64,000 bases of DNA from positions 62,001 to 126,000 of the forward strand of contig SCMY01000009.1 in assembly GCA_005502805.1 (NCBI GenBank), written 5' to 3'. Shown here piece by piece: positions 18,742 through 26,900 of this stretch; positions within the stretch are counted from its first letter, which is position 1, and every line of letters starts with the position of its first letter. The stretch is from Rhizobiales bacterium 2SD (GTDB lineage: Bacteria; Pseudomonadota; Alphaproteobacteria; Rhizobiales; Beijerinckiaceae). Position numbers and translations under genes: made by a program. Below the pieces are notes generated by a model. That model did not search any database and was not told the DNA's origin. It worked only from the letters and a program-made list of their open reading frames with translations.

Positions 18742-19720
18742 GTCGCTCTCCGCAAGCCTGCCGTTCCTCCTCGCCGCCCTCCTGATCGAGGCGGCGATCG
18801 GCTATCCGGCGCGCCTGTTCGCATGGATCGGCCATCCCGTCACCTGGATCGGCGCGCTGATCGGCTGGCTCGACCGGAGCCTCAACCGCGAGGCGATGAG
18901 CTTTGCGATGCGGCGGATGGCTGGTGTCGTGACGCTGCTGATCTTGCTCGGCGTGACGCTCGCGGCTTCGCTCGGCTTGGTAGCTCTCTGCCACCTCGCC
19001 GGGCCGTTCGCTTGGCTGCCATTGGCGCTGATGGCCTCGGCCCTGCTGGCGCAGCGCAGCCTGCATGAGCATGTCGCCCGCGTCGCCGAAGGGCTGGAGC
19101 GAGGCGACCTCGCAGGGGGACGCAAGGCCGTCGCGATGATCGTCGGCCGCGATCCGGAGAGCCTCGACGAGGCCGGCGTCGCGCGCGCCGCGATCGAGAG
19201 CCTCTCCGAGAATTTTTCCGACGGGATCGTCGCGCCGGCCTTCTGGCTCGGCGTCGGCGGCCTGCCGGGCGGAGTGCTCTACAAGGCAATCAACACCGCC
19301 GATTCGATGATCGGCCATAAATCGCCGCGCCATCTCGCCTTCGGCTGGGCGGCGGCGCGGCTTGATGATCTCGTCAATCTGCCCGCTTCGCGCCTGACAG
19401 GGCTGCTGCTGATCGCCGCTGCGGCACTCGACCGGCAGGCCGATGCCGGCGCGGCCTGGCGCGCGGTGCGCCGCGATGCCGGCCGCCACCGCTCGCCCAA
19501 TGCCGGCTGGCCGGAAGCCGCGATGGCGGGTGCGCTCGGGCTCCGCCTCGCCGGGCCGCGCGTCTACGGCGCGGTCAGGGTCGAGGATGGCTGGATGGGC
19601 GATGGCCGGGCCGAGGCCACTGCGGCCGATATCAGGCGGGCGCTGGCGCTGTATCGGCGTGCCTGCCTGCTGCTCTGGGGACTGGCAGGGATCGGCAGCG
19701 CGGCCGCCCTCGCCCTCTAG
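18740..19720 (+). CDS. cobD: Adenosylcobinamide-phosphate synthase (CobD/CbiB)
   Basis: A 326-residue inner-membrane protein that attaches aminopropanol (phosphate) to adenosylcobyric acid. Family hallmarks are present: IGYPARLFAWIGHPVTWIG at the N-terminus, ESLSENFSDGIVAPAFW, and INTADSMIGHKSPRHLAFGWAAARLDDL. Four to five hydrophobic segments are visible. The MSLSAS start shares CATG with cobC and has no clear ribosome site. The stop TAG shares CTAG with the convergent cobO stop. It is thus a lone plus-strand gene locked between minus-strand cobO and cobC. Confidence 0.92.
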   Translation: MSLSASLPFLLAALLIEAAIGYPARLFAWIGHPVTWIGALIGWLDRSLNREAMSFAMRRMAGVVTLLILLGVTLAASLGLVALCHLAGPFAWLPLALMASALLAQRSLHEHVARVAEGLERGDLAGGRKAVAMIVGRDPESLDEAGVARAAIESLSENFSDGIVAPAFWLGVGGLPGGVLYKAINTADSMIGHKSPRHLAFGWAAARLDDLVNLPASRLTGLLLIAAAALDRQADAGAAWRAVRRDAGRHRSPNAGWPEAAMAGALGLRLAGPRVYGAVRVEDGWMGDGRAEATAADIRRALALYRRACLLLWGLAGIGSAAALAL

Positions 19721-20331
19721 AACTCGATCCCCTCCTGCGCCTTCACCCCTGCGGCGAAATGATGCTTCACCAGCGTCATCTCGGTCACGAGATCGGCCGC
19801 TTCGATCAGCTCCGGCTTGGCGTTGCGGCCGGTGACGACGATGTGGAAATCGGGCCGGCGGGCCTGCAGCGCCGCCACGACCTCGGCGAGCGGCAGGTAA
19901 TCGTAGCGCAGGGCGATGTTGAGCTCGTCGAGCACCAGGAGCCGGATGCTCTCGTCGGCCATCAGCTCCCTGGCCTTGTCGAAAGCGCGGGTCGCGGCAG
20001 CGATGTCGCGGGCCTTGTCCTGCGTCTCCCAGGTGAAGCCCTCGCCCATCGAATGCCAGGAAATCTGATCGCCGAAGGCTTCCAGCGCCCTGCGCTCGCC
20101 GGTCGACCAGGCGCCCTTGATGAACTGCACGACACCGATGCGCCAGCCATGGCCGAGCGCGCGCAGGATCAGGCCGAAGGCGGCGGTCGACTTGCCCTTG
20201 CCCGGGCCGGTGTTGACGATCAGCAGGCCCTTTTCCAGCGTCTTGCCGGCGACCTCGGCGTCCTGCACCGCCTTGCGCTTTTCCATCTTCGCCTTGTGGC
20301 GGGCGGCGTCCTCGGCCTCGGTCGTCATCAC
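19717..20331 (-). CDS. cobO: Cob(I)yrinic acid a,c-diamide adenosyltransferase
   Basis: A 204-residue enzyme transferring the 5'-deoxyadenosyl group of ATP to Co(I) corrinoids. The modified P-loop NTGPGKGKST covers residues 40-49, and the BtuR/CobO hallmarks GVVQFIKGAW, LLVLDELN and VVTGRNA follow. Start choice is between GTG 20331 and the next-codon ATG 20328; both overlap the cobP stop, so the pair is translationally coupled. The stop interlocks with cobD in CTAG. Confidence 0.95.
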   Translation of the reverse strand: MMTTEAEDAARHKAKMEKRKAVQDAEVAGKTLEKGLLIVNTGPGKGKSTAAFGLILRALGHGWRIGVVQFIKGAWSTGERRALEAFGDQISWHSMGEGFTWETQDKARDIAAATRAFDKARELMADESIRLLVLDELNIALRYDYLPLAEVVAALQARRPDFHIVVTGRNAKPELIEAADLVTEMTLVKHHFAAGVKAQEGIEF

Positions 20332-20849
20332 TTCACCTGCATCGGCAATCCGGCGACCATGAAGACCACGCGCCCGGCCTGCGCCGCAAGCCGCTGATGC
20401 AGGCGGCCGGCCTCGTCGCGGAAGCGCCGGGCGAGCGCATTATCGGGCACGATGCCGAGACCGACCTCGTTCGAGACCAGCACGATAGGCGCGCTGGCCT
20501 CGCGGCAGGCGGCAACGAGCTCCCCGGTCGCGATTGCGATGTCGCGCTCGGCCAACAGCAGATTGGTCAGCCAAAGCGTCAGGCAATCGACGAGGATCGG
20601 CTGCCCCGCCGGCGCGTTGCGAATCGCCTCGGGCAGCGCCACCGGCGCATCGACCGTTTGCCAGTCGCGGGAGCGGCGGGCGCGATGCTCGGCGATGCGG
20701 ACGCGCATCTCGTCGTCATAGGCCTGGGCGGTGGCGATGTAGGTCCAGGGCGCCGGCAGCGCCTCGATCAACGCCTCTGCATGGCGGCTCTTGCCGGAGC
20801 GGGCGCCGCCGAGGACGAGGCTGAGCGGAGGGAGGGGCATGTCTACCAT
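20328..20849 (-). CDS. cobP: Adenosylcobinamide kinase / adenosylcobinamide-phosphate guanylyltransferase
   Basis: A 173-residue bifunctional enzyme that phosphorylates adenosylcobinamide and forms AdoCbi-GDP. The P-loop GGARSGKS is at residues 14-21; YIATAQAYDDEM, the HRARRSRDWQ segment, and VLVSNEVGLGIVP are diagnostic. It is divergent from the riboswitch-controlled operon across about 60 bp and overlaps cobO. ATG 20849 is used; ATG 20840 is an alternative. Confidence 0.95.
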   Translation of the reverse strand: MVDMPLPPLSLVLGGARSGKSRHAEALIEALPAPWTYIATAQAYDDEMRVRIAEHRARRSRDWQTVDAPVALPEAIRNAPAGQPILVDCLTLWLTNLLLAERDIAIATGELVAACREASAPIVLVSNEVGLGIVPDNALARRFRDEAGRLHQRLAAQAGRVVFMVAGLPMQVK

Positions 20850-20873
20850 TCGCTTTCAAGGATACGTCGTGCA

Positions 20874-20902
20874 TTGCACAGCACCGCGCCTGTGGCTAAT
20901 GA
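20874..20902 (+). promoter_or_regulatory. Probable sigma-70 promoter of the riboswitch operon
   Basis: TTGCAC (20874-20879) and TAATGA (20897-20902) are separated by 17 bp and would start transcription near 20909, exactly where the cobalamin riboswitch begins. This fit is the main support. Confidence 0.6.
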
Positions 20903-20908
20903 TCATCG

Positions 20909-21065
20909 GTGACGGTGCCTCGACAACGAGGTGAAAAGGGAACGCGGTGAAAGACCGCGGCTGCCCCCGCAACTGTAAGCGGCGCGTCCTGCGCCATCGG
21001 CCACTGGGTTTTCCCGGGAAGGCGGAGCAGGACACCGAGCCGTGAGCCAGGAGACCTGCCGTCGT
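20909..21065 (+). promoter_or_regulatory. Cobalamin (adenosylcobalamin) riboswitch
   Basis: All conserved blocks of the cobalamin aptamer are present in order: GGTGCC (20914), AAAAGGGAA (20934), GGTGAAA (20946), the core GCCCCCGCAACTGTAAGC (20963-20980), GCCACTGGG (21000) and the B12 box AGCCAGGAGACCTGCC (21045-21060). It ends about 40 bases before the cbtB ribosome site (AAGGAG, 21101). Cobalamin binding would be expected to repress the cbtB-cobJ run and perhaps genes beyond. No U-rich terminator is visible after it, which favours translational control. Confidence 0.97.
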
Positions 21066-21112
21066 TCGATGTCGTCCAGCAGGCTGCCGGTGGGGTGGCC
21101 AAGGAGAACCAG

Positions 21113-21286
21113 ATGAATACGGCTACCGTCACCAGCCAGACCAGCGTTTCGGAGCGGGCGAAAGCCGCCGCCGCAGCGCTGATCCTCGGCTTCGTGCTGA
21201 TCTACACCGTCGGCTTCGCCGCCTCGTCCACTGTCCACAACGCGGCGCACGACACCCGTCACGGCCTCGCCTTCCCCTGCCACTGA
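21113..21286 (+). CDS. cbtB: Cobalt transporter accessory subunit CbtB
   Basis: A 57-residue membrane protein with one helix (about 19-40) and the CbtB C-terminal histidine pattern HNAAHDTRHGLAFPCH, thought to bind cobalt. The ATG at 21113 has AAGGAG seven bases upstream. It is the first gene after the riboswitch and is followed 13 bp later by cbtA. Confidence 0.93.
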   Translation: MNTATVTSQTSVSERAKAAAAALILGFVLIYTVGFAASSTVHNAAHDTRHGLAFPCH

Positions 21287-21299
21287 CAGGGGAAGCCAC

Positions 21300-22055
21300 A
21301 TGGTCACGCGTGTTCTCACGGTCAGCATCCTGGCCGGGCTTCTGGCTGGGCTGCTGATCTCGGCGCTCCAGCACGTCACCACCACCCCGCTCATCCTCAA
21401 GGCCGAGACCTATGAGGCGGCTCTGCGCGCGCAGAGCGGACCAATGCAGGCCGCCTTCTCAGGCGAAGCCCGCATCCAGCTCGCGCATAACGATCCGAAA
21501 GCCGGGGCGGAGCATACGGGCGAGCATGAATGGAAGCCGCAGGACGGCTTGCAGCGTACCGCCTTCACCAGCCTGGTGACGATCGGCACTGCGATCGGCT
21601 TCGCCGCCTTGCTGCTCGCCGGAATGATCGCGGCGAACGAACAGGTCGACCAGCGCCAGGCATTGGCTTGGGCCGTCTGCGGCTTCCTCGCCTTCGGGCT
21701 CGCCCCGGCGATGGGGCTGGCGCCGGAATTGCCGGGTTCCGCCGCGGCCGAACTCCAACAGCGCCAGCTCTGGTGGTTGCTGACGGCTGTGATCACCGCC
21801 GGCGCGCTCTTCGTCTTCCTGCGGGTCGAAGCCTCCTGGGCGCGGGCGCTCGCCGTACTGGCGTTGCTGCTGCCGCATCTGATCGGGGCGCCACATCCGG
21901 CCGCACCGGAAAGCAAGGTGCCGGCCGAGATCGCCGCCCATTTCGCCGCGCTCTCGCTCGCCATCCAGGCTGCGCTCTGGCTCGTCACCGGCTTCGCCGT
22001 CGGCGTGCTCTGGCCCTGGCTCGCGCGCCGCAGCGCCGTGACCGCGGCGGCCTGA
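21300..22055 (+). CDS. cbtA: Cobalt transporter CbtA
   Basis: A 251-residue inner-membrane protein with about six hydrophobic segments and the CbtA features HVTTTPLILKAETYE, a periplasmic WKPQDGLQRTAFT segment, FGLAPAMGLAPELPGS and LLPHLIGAPHP. It is predicted to import cobalt for the chelatase encoded downstream. The ribosome site is GGGGAAG. The pairing with cbtB under a cobalamin riboswitch is the standard arrangement. Confidence 0.93.
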   Translation: MVTRVLTVSILAGLLAGLLISALQHVTTTPLILKAETYEAALRAQSGPMQAAFSGEARIQLAHNDPKAGAEHTGEHEWKPQDGLQRTAFTSLVTIGTAIGFAALLLAGMIAANEQVDQRQALAWAVCGFLAFGLAPAMGLAPELPGSAAAELQQRQLWWLLTAVITAGALFVFLRVEASWARALAVLALLLPHLIGAPHPAAPESKVPAEIAAHFAALSLAIQAALWLVTGFAVGVLWPWLARRSAVTAAA

Positions 22056-22103
22056 CGCCTCGCGCGGCCGGCGACGGCCGCGCCAGAACAAGGAGGCGTT
22101 GCC

Positions 22104-22529
22104 ATGCTCGAAGGCGAACTCGCCCTCGCGACCGAGGTCCGGCAACGGCCGGGCTGCACCATCCATGTCTGCACTGTCTGCCGGCGCCAGCGCGAGGACC
22201 TGCCGGAGGGCTATGACCAGCCGGGCATCGCGCTCGCGGCCGTGCTGGACGAACGCCTCGCCGGCAGCGGCATCGCCGTCATCCCGGTCGAATGCCTCTC
22301 CGTCTGCAAGCGGCCTTGCACGATCGCGCTCGCGGCCGAGGGCAAGTGGACCTATCTGATCGGCGATCTCGACGCCGGTCTTCATCTCGACGAGATCGTC
22401 AGCGGGGCGGAAAAATTCGCCGCCAGCGCCAACGGCATCGTTCCCTGGAAAGAAAGACCCGCCTCGTTCCGCAAGGGCGTGGTCGCGCGTGTGCCACCAT
22501 TGCCGCGCCAGCAAGGATCAAACGAATGA
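22104..22529 (+). CDS. DUF1636 cysteine-rich metal/Fe-S-binding-like protein
   Basis: A 141-residue protein of the DUF1636 family often found in cobalt/cobalamin loci. Two cysteine clusters, HVCTVCRR near residue 23 and CLSVCKRPC near residue 64, give a pattern like thioredoxin-fold [2Fe-2S] ferredoxins. Its stop overlaps the cobW start in ATGA. A role in metal handling or electron supply to corrin synthesis is inferred from context; the biochemical function of the family is not established to my knowledge. Confidence 0.85.
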   Translation: MLEGELALATEVRQRPGCTIHVCTVCRRQREDLPEGYDQPGIALAAVLDERLAGSGIAVIPVECLSVCKRPCTIALAAEGKWTYLIGDLDAGLHLDEIVSGAEKFAASANGIVPWKERPASFRKGVVARVPPLPRQQGSNE

Positions 22530-23575
22530 ACGCTCCGCAGACCACGACACTCGGCAAGGTGCCGTGCACGATCATCACCGGCTTCCTCGGCGCCGGTAAG
22601 ACCACGCTCGTCCGCCATCTCCTGGAGAATGCCGGCGGCAAGCGCCTCGCCGTGCTCGTGAACGAATTCGGCGATCTCGGCTTCGACGGTTCCTTCATCG
22701 CGGGCTGTGGCATCGAAGGCTGCACGCAGGAAGACATCGTCGAACTGCCGAACGGCTGCATCTGCTGCACCGTCGCCGATGATTTCGTGCCGGCTCTGGA
22801 GACGCTGCTGAACCGGCCGAACCCGCCGCAGCACATCCTGATCGAGACCTCCGGGCTCGCTCTGCCGAAGCCTCTGGTCAAGGCCTTCAACTGGCCGGCG
22901 ATCCGCAGCCGCGTCACCGTCGACGGCGTCATCGCCGTGGTCGACGGACCGGCCGTGGCCGAAGGCCAGTTCGCCGATGATCCCGAAGCACTGAAGGCGC
23001 AGGCCGCGCAGGACCAGGCGGTCGACCACGACAACCCGCTGGAAGAGGTGTTCGAGGACCAGATCCTCTGCGCCGACCTGATCCTGCTCAACAAGAGCGA
23101 CCTCATCGATGCCGCTGGCCGCGAGCGGGTCAAGGCCGAGATCGCCCAGCATCTGCCCAAGGCGATCAAGGTGGTCGAGACGGCCCATGGCAAGGTCGAG
23201 CCGGCGCTGATCATCGGGCTCGGCGCCGCGGCCGAGGCCGACCTTGCGGCCCGCCCTTCGCATCATGGCGAGGGCGAGGATCACGACCATGACGATTTCG
23301 ACAGCGTCGCGCTGCCGCTGCCGCAGGCAGCATCGCCGGAAGAACTCGTTGCCCGGGTCGCCAGGGCGGCCGAGGCCGAGGGCGTGCTGCGCCTCAAGGG
23401 CTTCGCCGGCATCCCCGGCAAGCCGATGCGGCTCGTGGTGCAAGGCGTCGGCCGGCGCGTCGGCCATCATTACGACCGGGCCTGGGGCGCAGATGAAGCG
23501 CGCGATGGGAGGCTCGTGGTGATCGGCCTCAAGGGCTTCGACAGCGCCGCAGTCGAGGCCGCTCTGGCCGGCTGA
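22526..23575 (+). CDS. cobW: CobW-type GTPase metallochaperone
   Basis: A 349-residue G3E-family GTPase that likely delivers Co(II) to the chelatase. Walker A GFLGAGKTT is at residues 19-27, the metal-binding CxCC (GCICC) at 77-81, then ETSGLALP and NKSD for GTP binding. A His/Asp-rich loop (HHGEGEDHDHDD) lies near residue 250, and the C-terminal CobW_C domain follows. The start is the ATG overlapping the DUF1636 stop. It sits 4 bp before cobN. Confidence 0.95.
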   Translation: MNAPQTTTLGKVPCTIITGFLGAGKTTLVRHLLENAGGKRLAVLVNEFGDLGFDGSFIAGCGIEGCTQEDIVELPNGCICCTVADDFVPALETLLNRPNPPQHILIETSGLALPKPLVKAFNWPAIRSRVTVDGVIAVVDGPAVAEGQFADDPEALKAQAAQDQAVDHDNPLEEVFEDQILCADLILLNKSDLIDAAGRERVKAEIAQHLPKAIKVVETAHGKVEPALIIGLGAAAEADLAARPSHHGEGEDHDHDDFDSVALPLPQAASPEELVARVARAAEAEGVLRLKGFAGIPGKPMRLVVQGVGRRVGHHYDRAWGADEARDGRLVVIGLKGFDSAAVEAALAG

Positions 23576-23579
23576 TGCG

Positions 23580-26500
23580 ATGCATCTTCTCCCGACCAGC
23601 GAAGTGAGGCTCGACGACGGCGAAGACGCCGTCGACCTCGCTTTGCCGCCGGGAGACCTCGTCGTCCTCTCCTTCAGCGATAGCGACCTGTCGGCACTGG
23701 CGGCGGCTGCGCCCGACAGCGGGCTGGGCCTCCGTCTGGTGCCGCTCAGGCGCTTCAGGCACCCGCTGTCGATCGACCTGCTGATCGAGAAAACGCTCGT
23801 CCGCTCGCGATTCGTGCTGCTGCGCTGCCTCGGCGGCCTCGACTACCTCCGCTACGGCATCGAGCAGATCGCGGCCGCCTGCCGACAGCACGGCGTCGCG
23901 CTGGCGGTGCTGCCGGGCGATGACCGTGCGGATGAGCGGCTCGCGGGCTATGGGACGGTATCGCCGGAGTTCGCGGCGAGCCTGCTCGGCTATTTCCACG
24001 CCGGCGGCGGCGCCGAGAACATGCGGCGGCTGCTGGGGCGGGCGGATGACTATCTCGCGGCGCTGCCCTCATCCGACCCGGCTTCGCCGGTCGCGCTGCC
24101 AACGCTCTTCGCCCTTGGCCCGAACGCCGCGCCCCTGCCTTGGCGGGACGCGCTCGCCGCCCTCTCGGCTGATACTCCACTCGTTCCCATCCTCGTCTAC
24201 CGCTCCGGTGTCGCCGCCGGCGACACCGCGATGGTCGAGGCGATCGCTATGTCCCTCGCCGCGCGCGGCCTCGGCCCGCTCCCGCTCGCTTTGACCAGTC
24301 TCAAGGACGAGGGCGTGACTGCTGAGCTCGCCGCGCTGATCGCCGCCCGCAAGCCCGCGCTGATCGTCACCACCACCGCCTTCTCGGCTCGCGACGGCGC
24401 GGATTTCGTGCTGGACGCCGCCGACTGCCCGATCCTGCAAGCCGTCCCGGTCGGCAGCGCCCGCGAGGCCTGGGAAGCATCGCCGCGCGGGCTCTCCGCC
24501 GCCGATCTCGCCATGCAGGCGGCGCTGCCGGAATTCGATGGCCGGCTCGGCGCGATCCCGGTCGCCTTCAAGGAGGAGACAACCGATCCGGCGACCGGCC
24601 TGACATTGCGGCGGCTGGCTCCGGATGCCGAAGGCATCGCCACCCTCGCTGATCTCGCGGCGCACTGGGTCGCGCTCGGCCAAAAGCCACGTGCCGAGCG
24701 GCGACTCGCACTGGTGATGTCCGACTATCCCGCCCGCGGCGGCCGCGCAGGCTTCGCCGTCGGCCTCGACACGCCTACCAGCGCGCTGGCGATCCGGGAA
24801 TTACTGGGGGGGACGGGTTATGATGTCGGGCCAGCGTCCTCCGACACAGCCGTTGCAGGCGGCGCGGACCTCATGCAGGCTGTCACCGAAGGCGCGGCCG
24901 ACTTCGCCGTCCCGCTCACCGTCTACCGCGCCTGGCTCGCCGCCATCCCGGCCGCAGCGCGCAAAACCCTCCTCGCGAGCCACGGCCAACCCGAAACCGA
25001 CCCGGCCTGCAACGGCGAGGCCTTCCGCTTCCGGCTCGTGCGTTTCGGCAAGCTCGCCATCGCCCTGCAGCCGCCGCGCGATGCTTCGCCCGATCGCAAG
25101 GCGCGCTATCACGATCCCGACGCGCCGCCGGGGCACGCCTATCTCGCCTTCTATCTCGGCCTGCGCGAGGTCTTGCGCGCCGATGCGTTGATCCATCTCG
25201 GCACCCACGGCACGACCGAATGGCTGCCCGGCAAGGCGGTGGCGCTCTCGGCCGGCTGCTGGCCGCGGCTGGCGATCGGCGCGCTGCCGGTGATCTACCC
25301 TTACGTGGTCGACGACCCCGGCGAGGCGGCGCCGGCCAAGCGCCGGCTCTCGGCGCTGACGCTCGGTCATCTGCCGCCACCGCTGGCGGCGCACGATACC
25401 GCCGGAGAGGCGGCGCTGCTGCGCGATCTCGTCGAGGAGTATTCGCAGGCGCAGCTGCTCGATCCGCGCCGGGCCGAATTGGTCGCGCGCGAGATCCTCG
25501 ACCGGGCGCAGGCGAGTGGTCTCGCCGCAGCCTGCGGCGTCACGCCCGAGCAGGACATGCCGAGTGCGCTCGCCGCGCTCGACGCCCATCTCTGCGACCT
25601 CGCCGAGACTGCCTTCCGCGTCGGGCTGCACGTATTCGGCTCCTCCGAGGCCGATCCGGCCTCAGCCGAGAACGAGCGTAGCAACCTGCTCAGGGCGATC
25701 GATGCCGGCTTCGTGCCGCCCGGCCCGGCCGGCGCGCCGCATCGCGGCCGGCCCGACGTGCTGCCGAGCGGGCGCAACCTCTCGACGCTCGACCCGCGCG
25801 CCTTGCCGACCCGCTCGGCCGCAAAGCTCGGCGCCAAAGCGGCCGAGGCTGTGATCGCCAGGCATCTCCAGGACGAGGGCGACTATCCGCGCCGGATCGT
25901 CATGGACCTCTGGGCTTCGCCGACGCTGCGCTCGGGCGGCGAGGATATCGCCCATGCCCTGCACCTGATGGGTGTCGAACCGCTCCGGGACCATGGCTCG
26001 ACCCGCGTCACCGGCTTCTCGATCATCCCGCAGGCCAAGCTCGCCGCCCCGCGCGCCGACGTCACCATCCGTATCTCCGGCGCCTTCCGCGACACCTTCC
26101 CGGCGCAGATCGCCCTGCTCGATGGCGCTGCACGGGCCGTCGCCGCGCTCGACGAACCGGACGAGTGGAACGAGCTCGCCGCAGCCCACCGCCGCGGCGA
26201 GGCAGGCGCGCGCATCTTCGGCGCCGCACCTGGCCGCTACGGCGCCGCCATGGCTGACCGCGCGCTCGACGGCGACTGGCAGGTGCGCGCCGAATTGGGC
26301 GGCGCCTATCTCGCCGCGACCAGCTACGCCTATGGCGGGCCCGACGGCGCCGCCTCGCCCGATGAAGGCTTCACCACCCGGGTCAAAAAGGCAGATGCCT
26401 TCGTCCACATCAGCGACACCGCCGGCCGTGACATCCTGGAGGCGACCAGCGCCGCCGACGTGATCGGCGGCTTCGTCGCGGCCATGCAGGCGGAAGACGG

Positions 26501-26900
26501 CAATGCCGCACTCTACAGCCTCGATACCTCCGATCCGCAAAAGCCGAAGGCACGCACCCTCGCCGAGGACGTCTCGCGCATCGTCCATGGCCGGCTCTGC
26601 CATCCCCGCTGGATCGCGAGCCATCTCGCCCATGGCTGGCGCGGCGCGGCCGAATTGGCCGAGGCGGTCGATGCGCTCTTCGTCTATGCGGCTGCTACAG
26701 ATGCGGTGTCGGACAGTCTGTTCGACGCGGTCTTCCAGGCCTATTGCGGCGACCCCGCCACCTGGCAAGCACTTGAACAGGCCAATGCGCCGGCCGCCGC
26801 CTCGATCCGCTCGCGGCTCGCCGAGGCGCAGGAGCGCGGGCTCTGGACGACCCGATCGAATTCGGCGGCGATGCTCTCGGGCCGGGAGGCGGCGGAATGA
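23580..26900 (+). CDS. cobN: Cobaltochelatase subunit CobN
   Basis: A 1106-residue large subunit of the ATP-dependent aerobic cobaltochelatase, which inserts Co2+ into hydrogenobyrinic acid a,c-diamide. Diagnostic stretches include HLGTHGTTEWLPGKAVALS, YPYVVDDPGEAAPAKRR, RIVMDLWASPTLRSGGED and TRVKKADAFVHISDTAGRD. It is somewhat shorter than well-studied CobN proteins (about 1250-1280 residues). The partner AAA+ subunits CobS and CobT are not in this window. The stop overlaps cobG in an ATGA. Confidence 0.96.
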   Translation: MHLLPTSEVRLDDGEDAVDLALPPGDLVVLSFSDSDLSALAAAAPDSGLGLRLVPLRRFRHPLSIDLLIEKTLVRSRFVLLRCLGGLDYLRYGIEQIAAACRQHGVALAVLPGDDRADERLAGYGTVSPEFAASLLGYFHAGGGAENMRRLLGRADDYLAALPSSDPASPVALPTLFALGPNAAPLPWRDALAALSADTPLVPILVYRSGVAAGDTAMVEAIAMSLAARGLGPLPLALTSLKDEGVTAELAALIAARKPALIVTTTAFSARDGADFVLDAADCPILQAVPVGSAREAWEASPRGLSAADLAMQAALPEFDGRLGAIPVAFKEETTDPATGLTLRRLAPDAEGIATLADLAAHWVALGQKPRAERRLALVMSDYPARGGRAGFAVGLDTPTSALAIRELLGGTGYDVGPASSDTAVAGGADLMQAVTEGAADFAVPLTVYRAWLAAIPAAARKTLLASHGQPETDPACNGEAFRFRLVRFGKLAIALQPPRDASPDRKARYHDPDAPPGHAYLAFYLGLREVLRADALIHLGTHGTTEWLPGKAVALSAGCWPRLAIGALPVIYPYVVDDPGEAAPAKRRLSALTLGHLPPPLAAHDTAGEAALLRDLVEEYSQAQLLDPRRAELVAREILDRAQASGLAAACGVTPEQDMPSALAALDAHLCDLAETAFRVGLHVFGSSEADPASAENERSNLLRAIDAGFVPPGPAGAPHRGRPDVLPSGRNLSTLDPRALPTRSAAKLGAKAAEAVIARHLQDEGDYPRRIVMDLWASPTLRSGGEDIAHALHLMGVEPLRDHGSTRVTGFSIIPQAKLAAPRADVTIRISGAFRDTFPAQIALLDGAARAVAALDEPDEWNELAAAHRRGEAGARIFGAAPGRYGAAMADRALDGDWQVRAELGGAYLAATSYAYGGPDGAASPDEGFTTRVKKADAFVHISDTAGRDILEATSAADVIGGFVAAMQAEDGNAALYSLDTSDPQKPKARTLAEDVSRIVHGRLCHPRWIASHLAHGWRGAAELAEAVDALFVYAAATDAVSDSLFDAVFQAYCGDPATWQALEQANAPAAASIRSRLAEAQERGLWTTRSNSAAMLSGREAAE

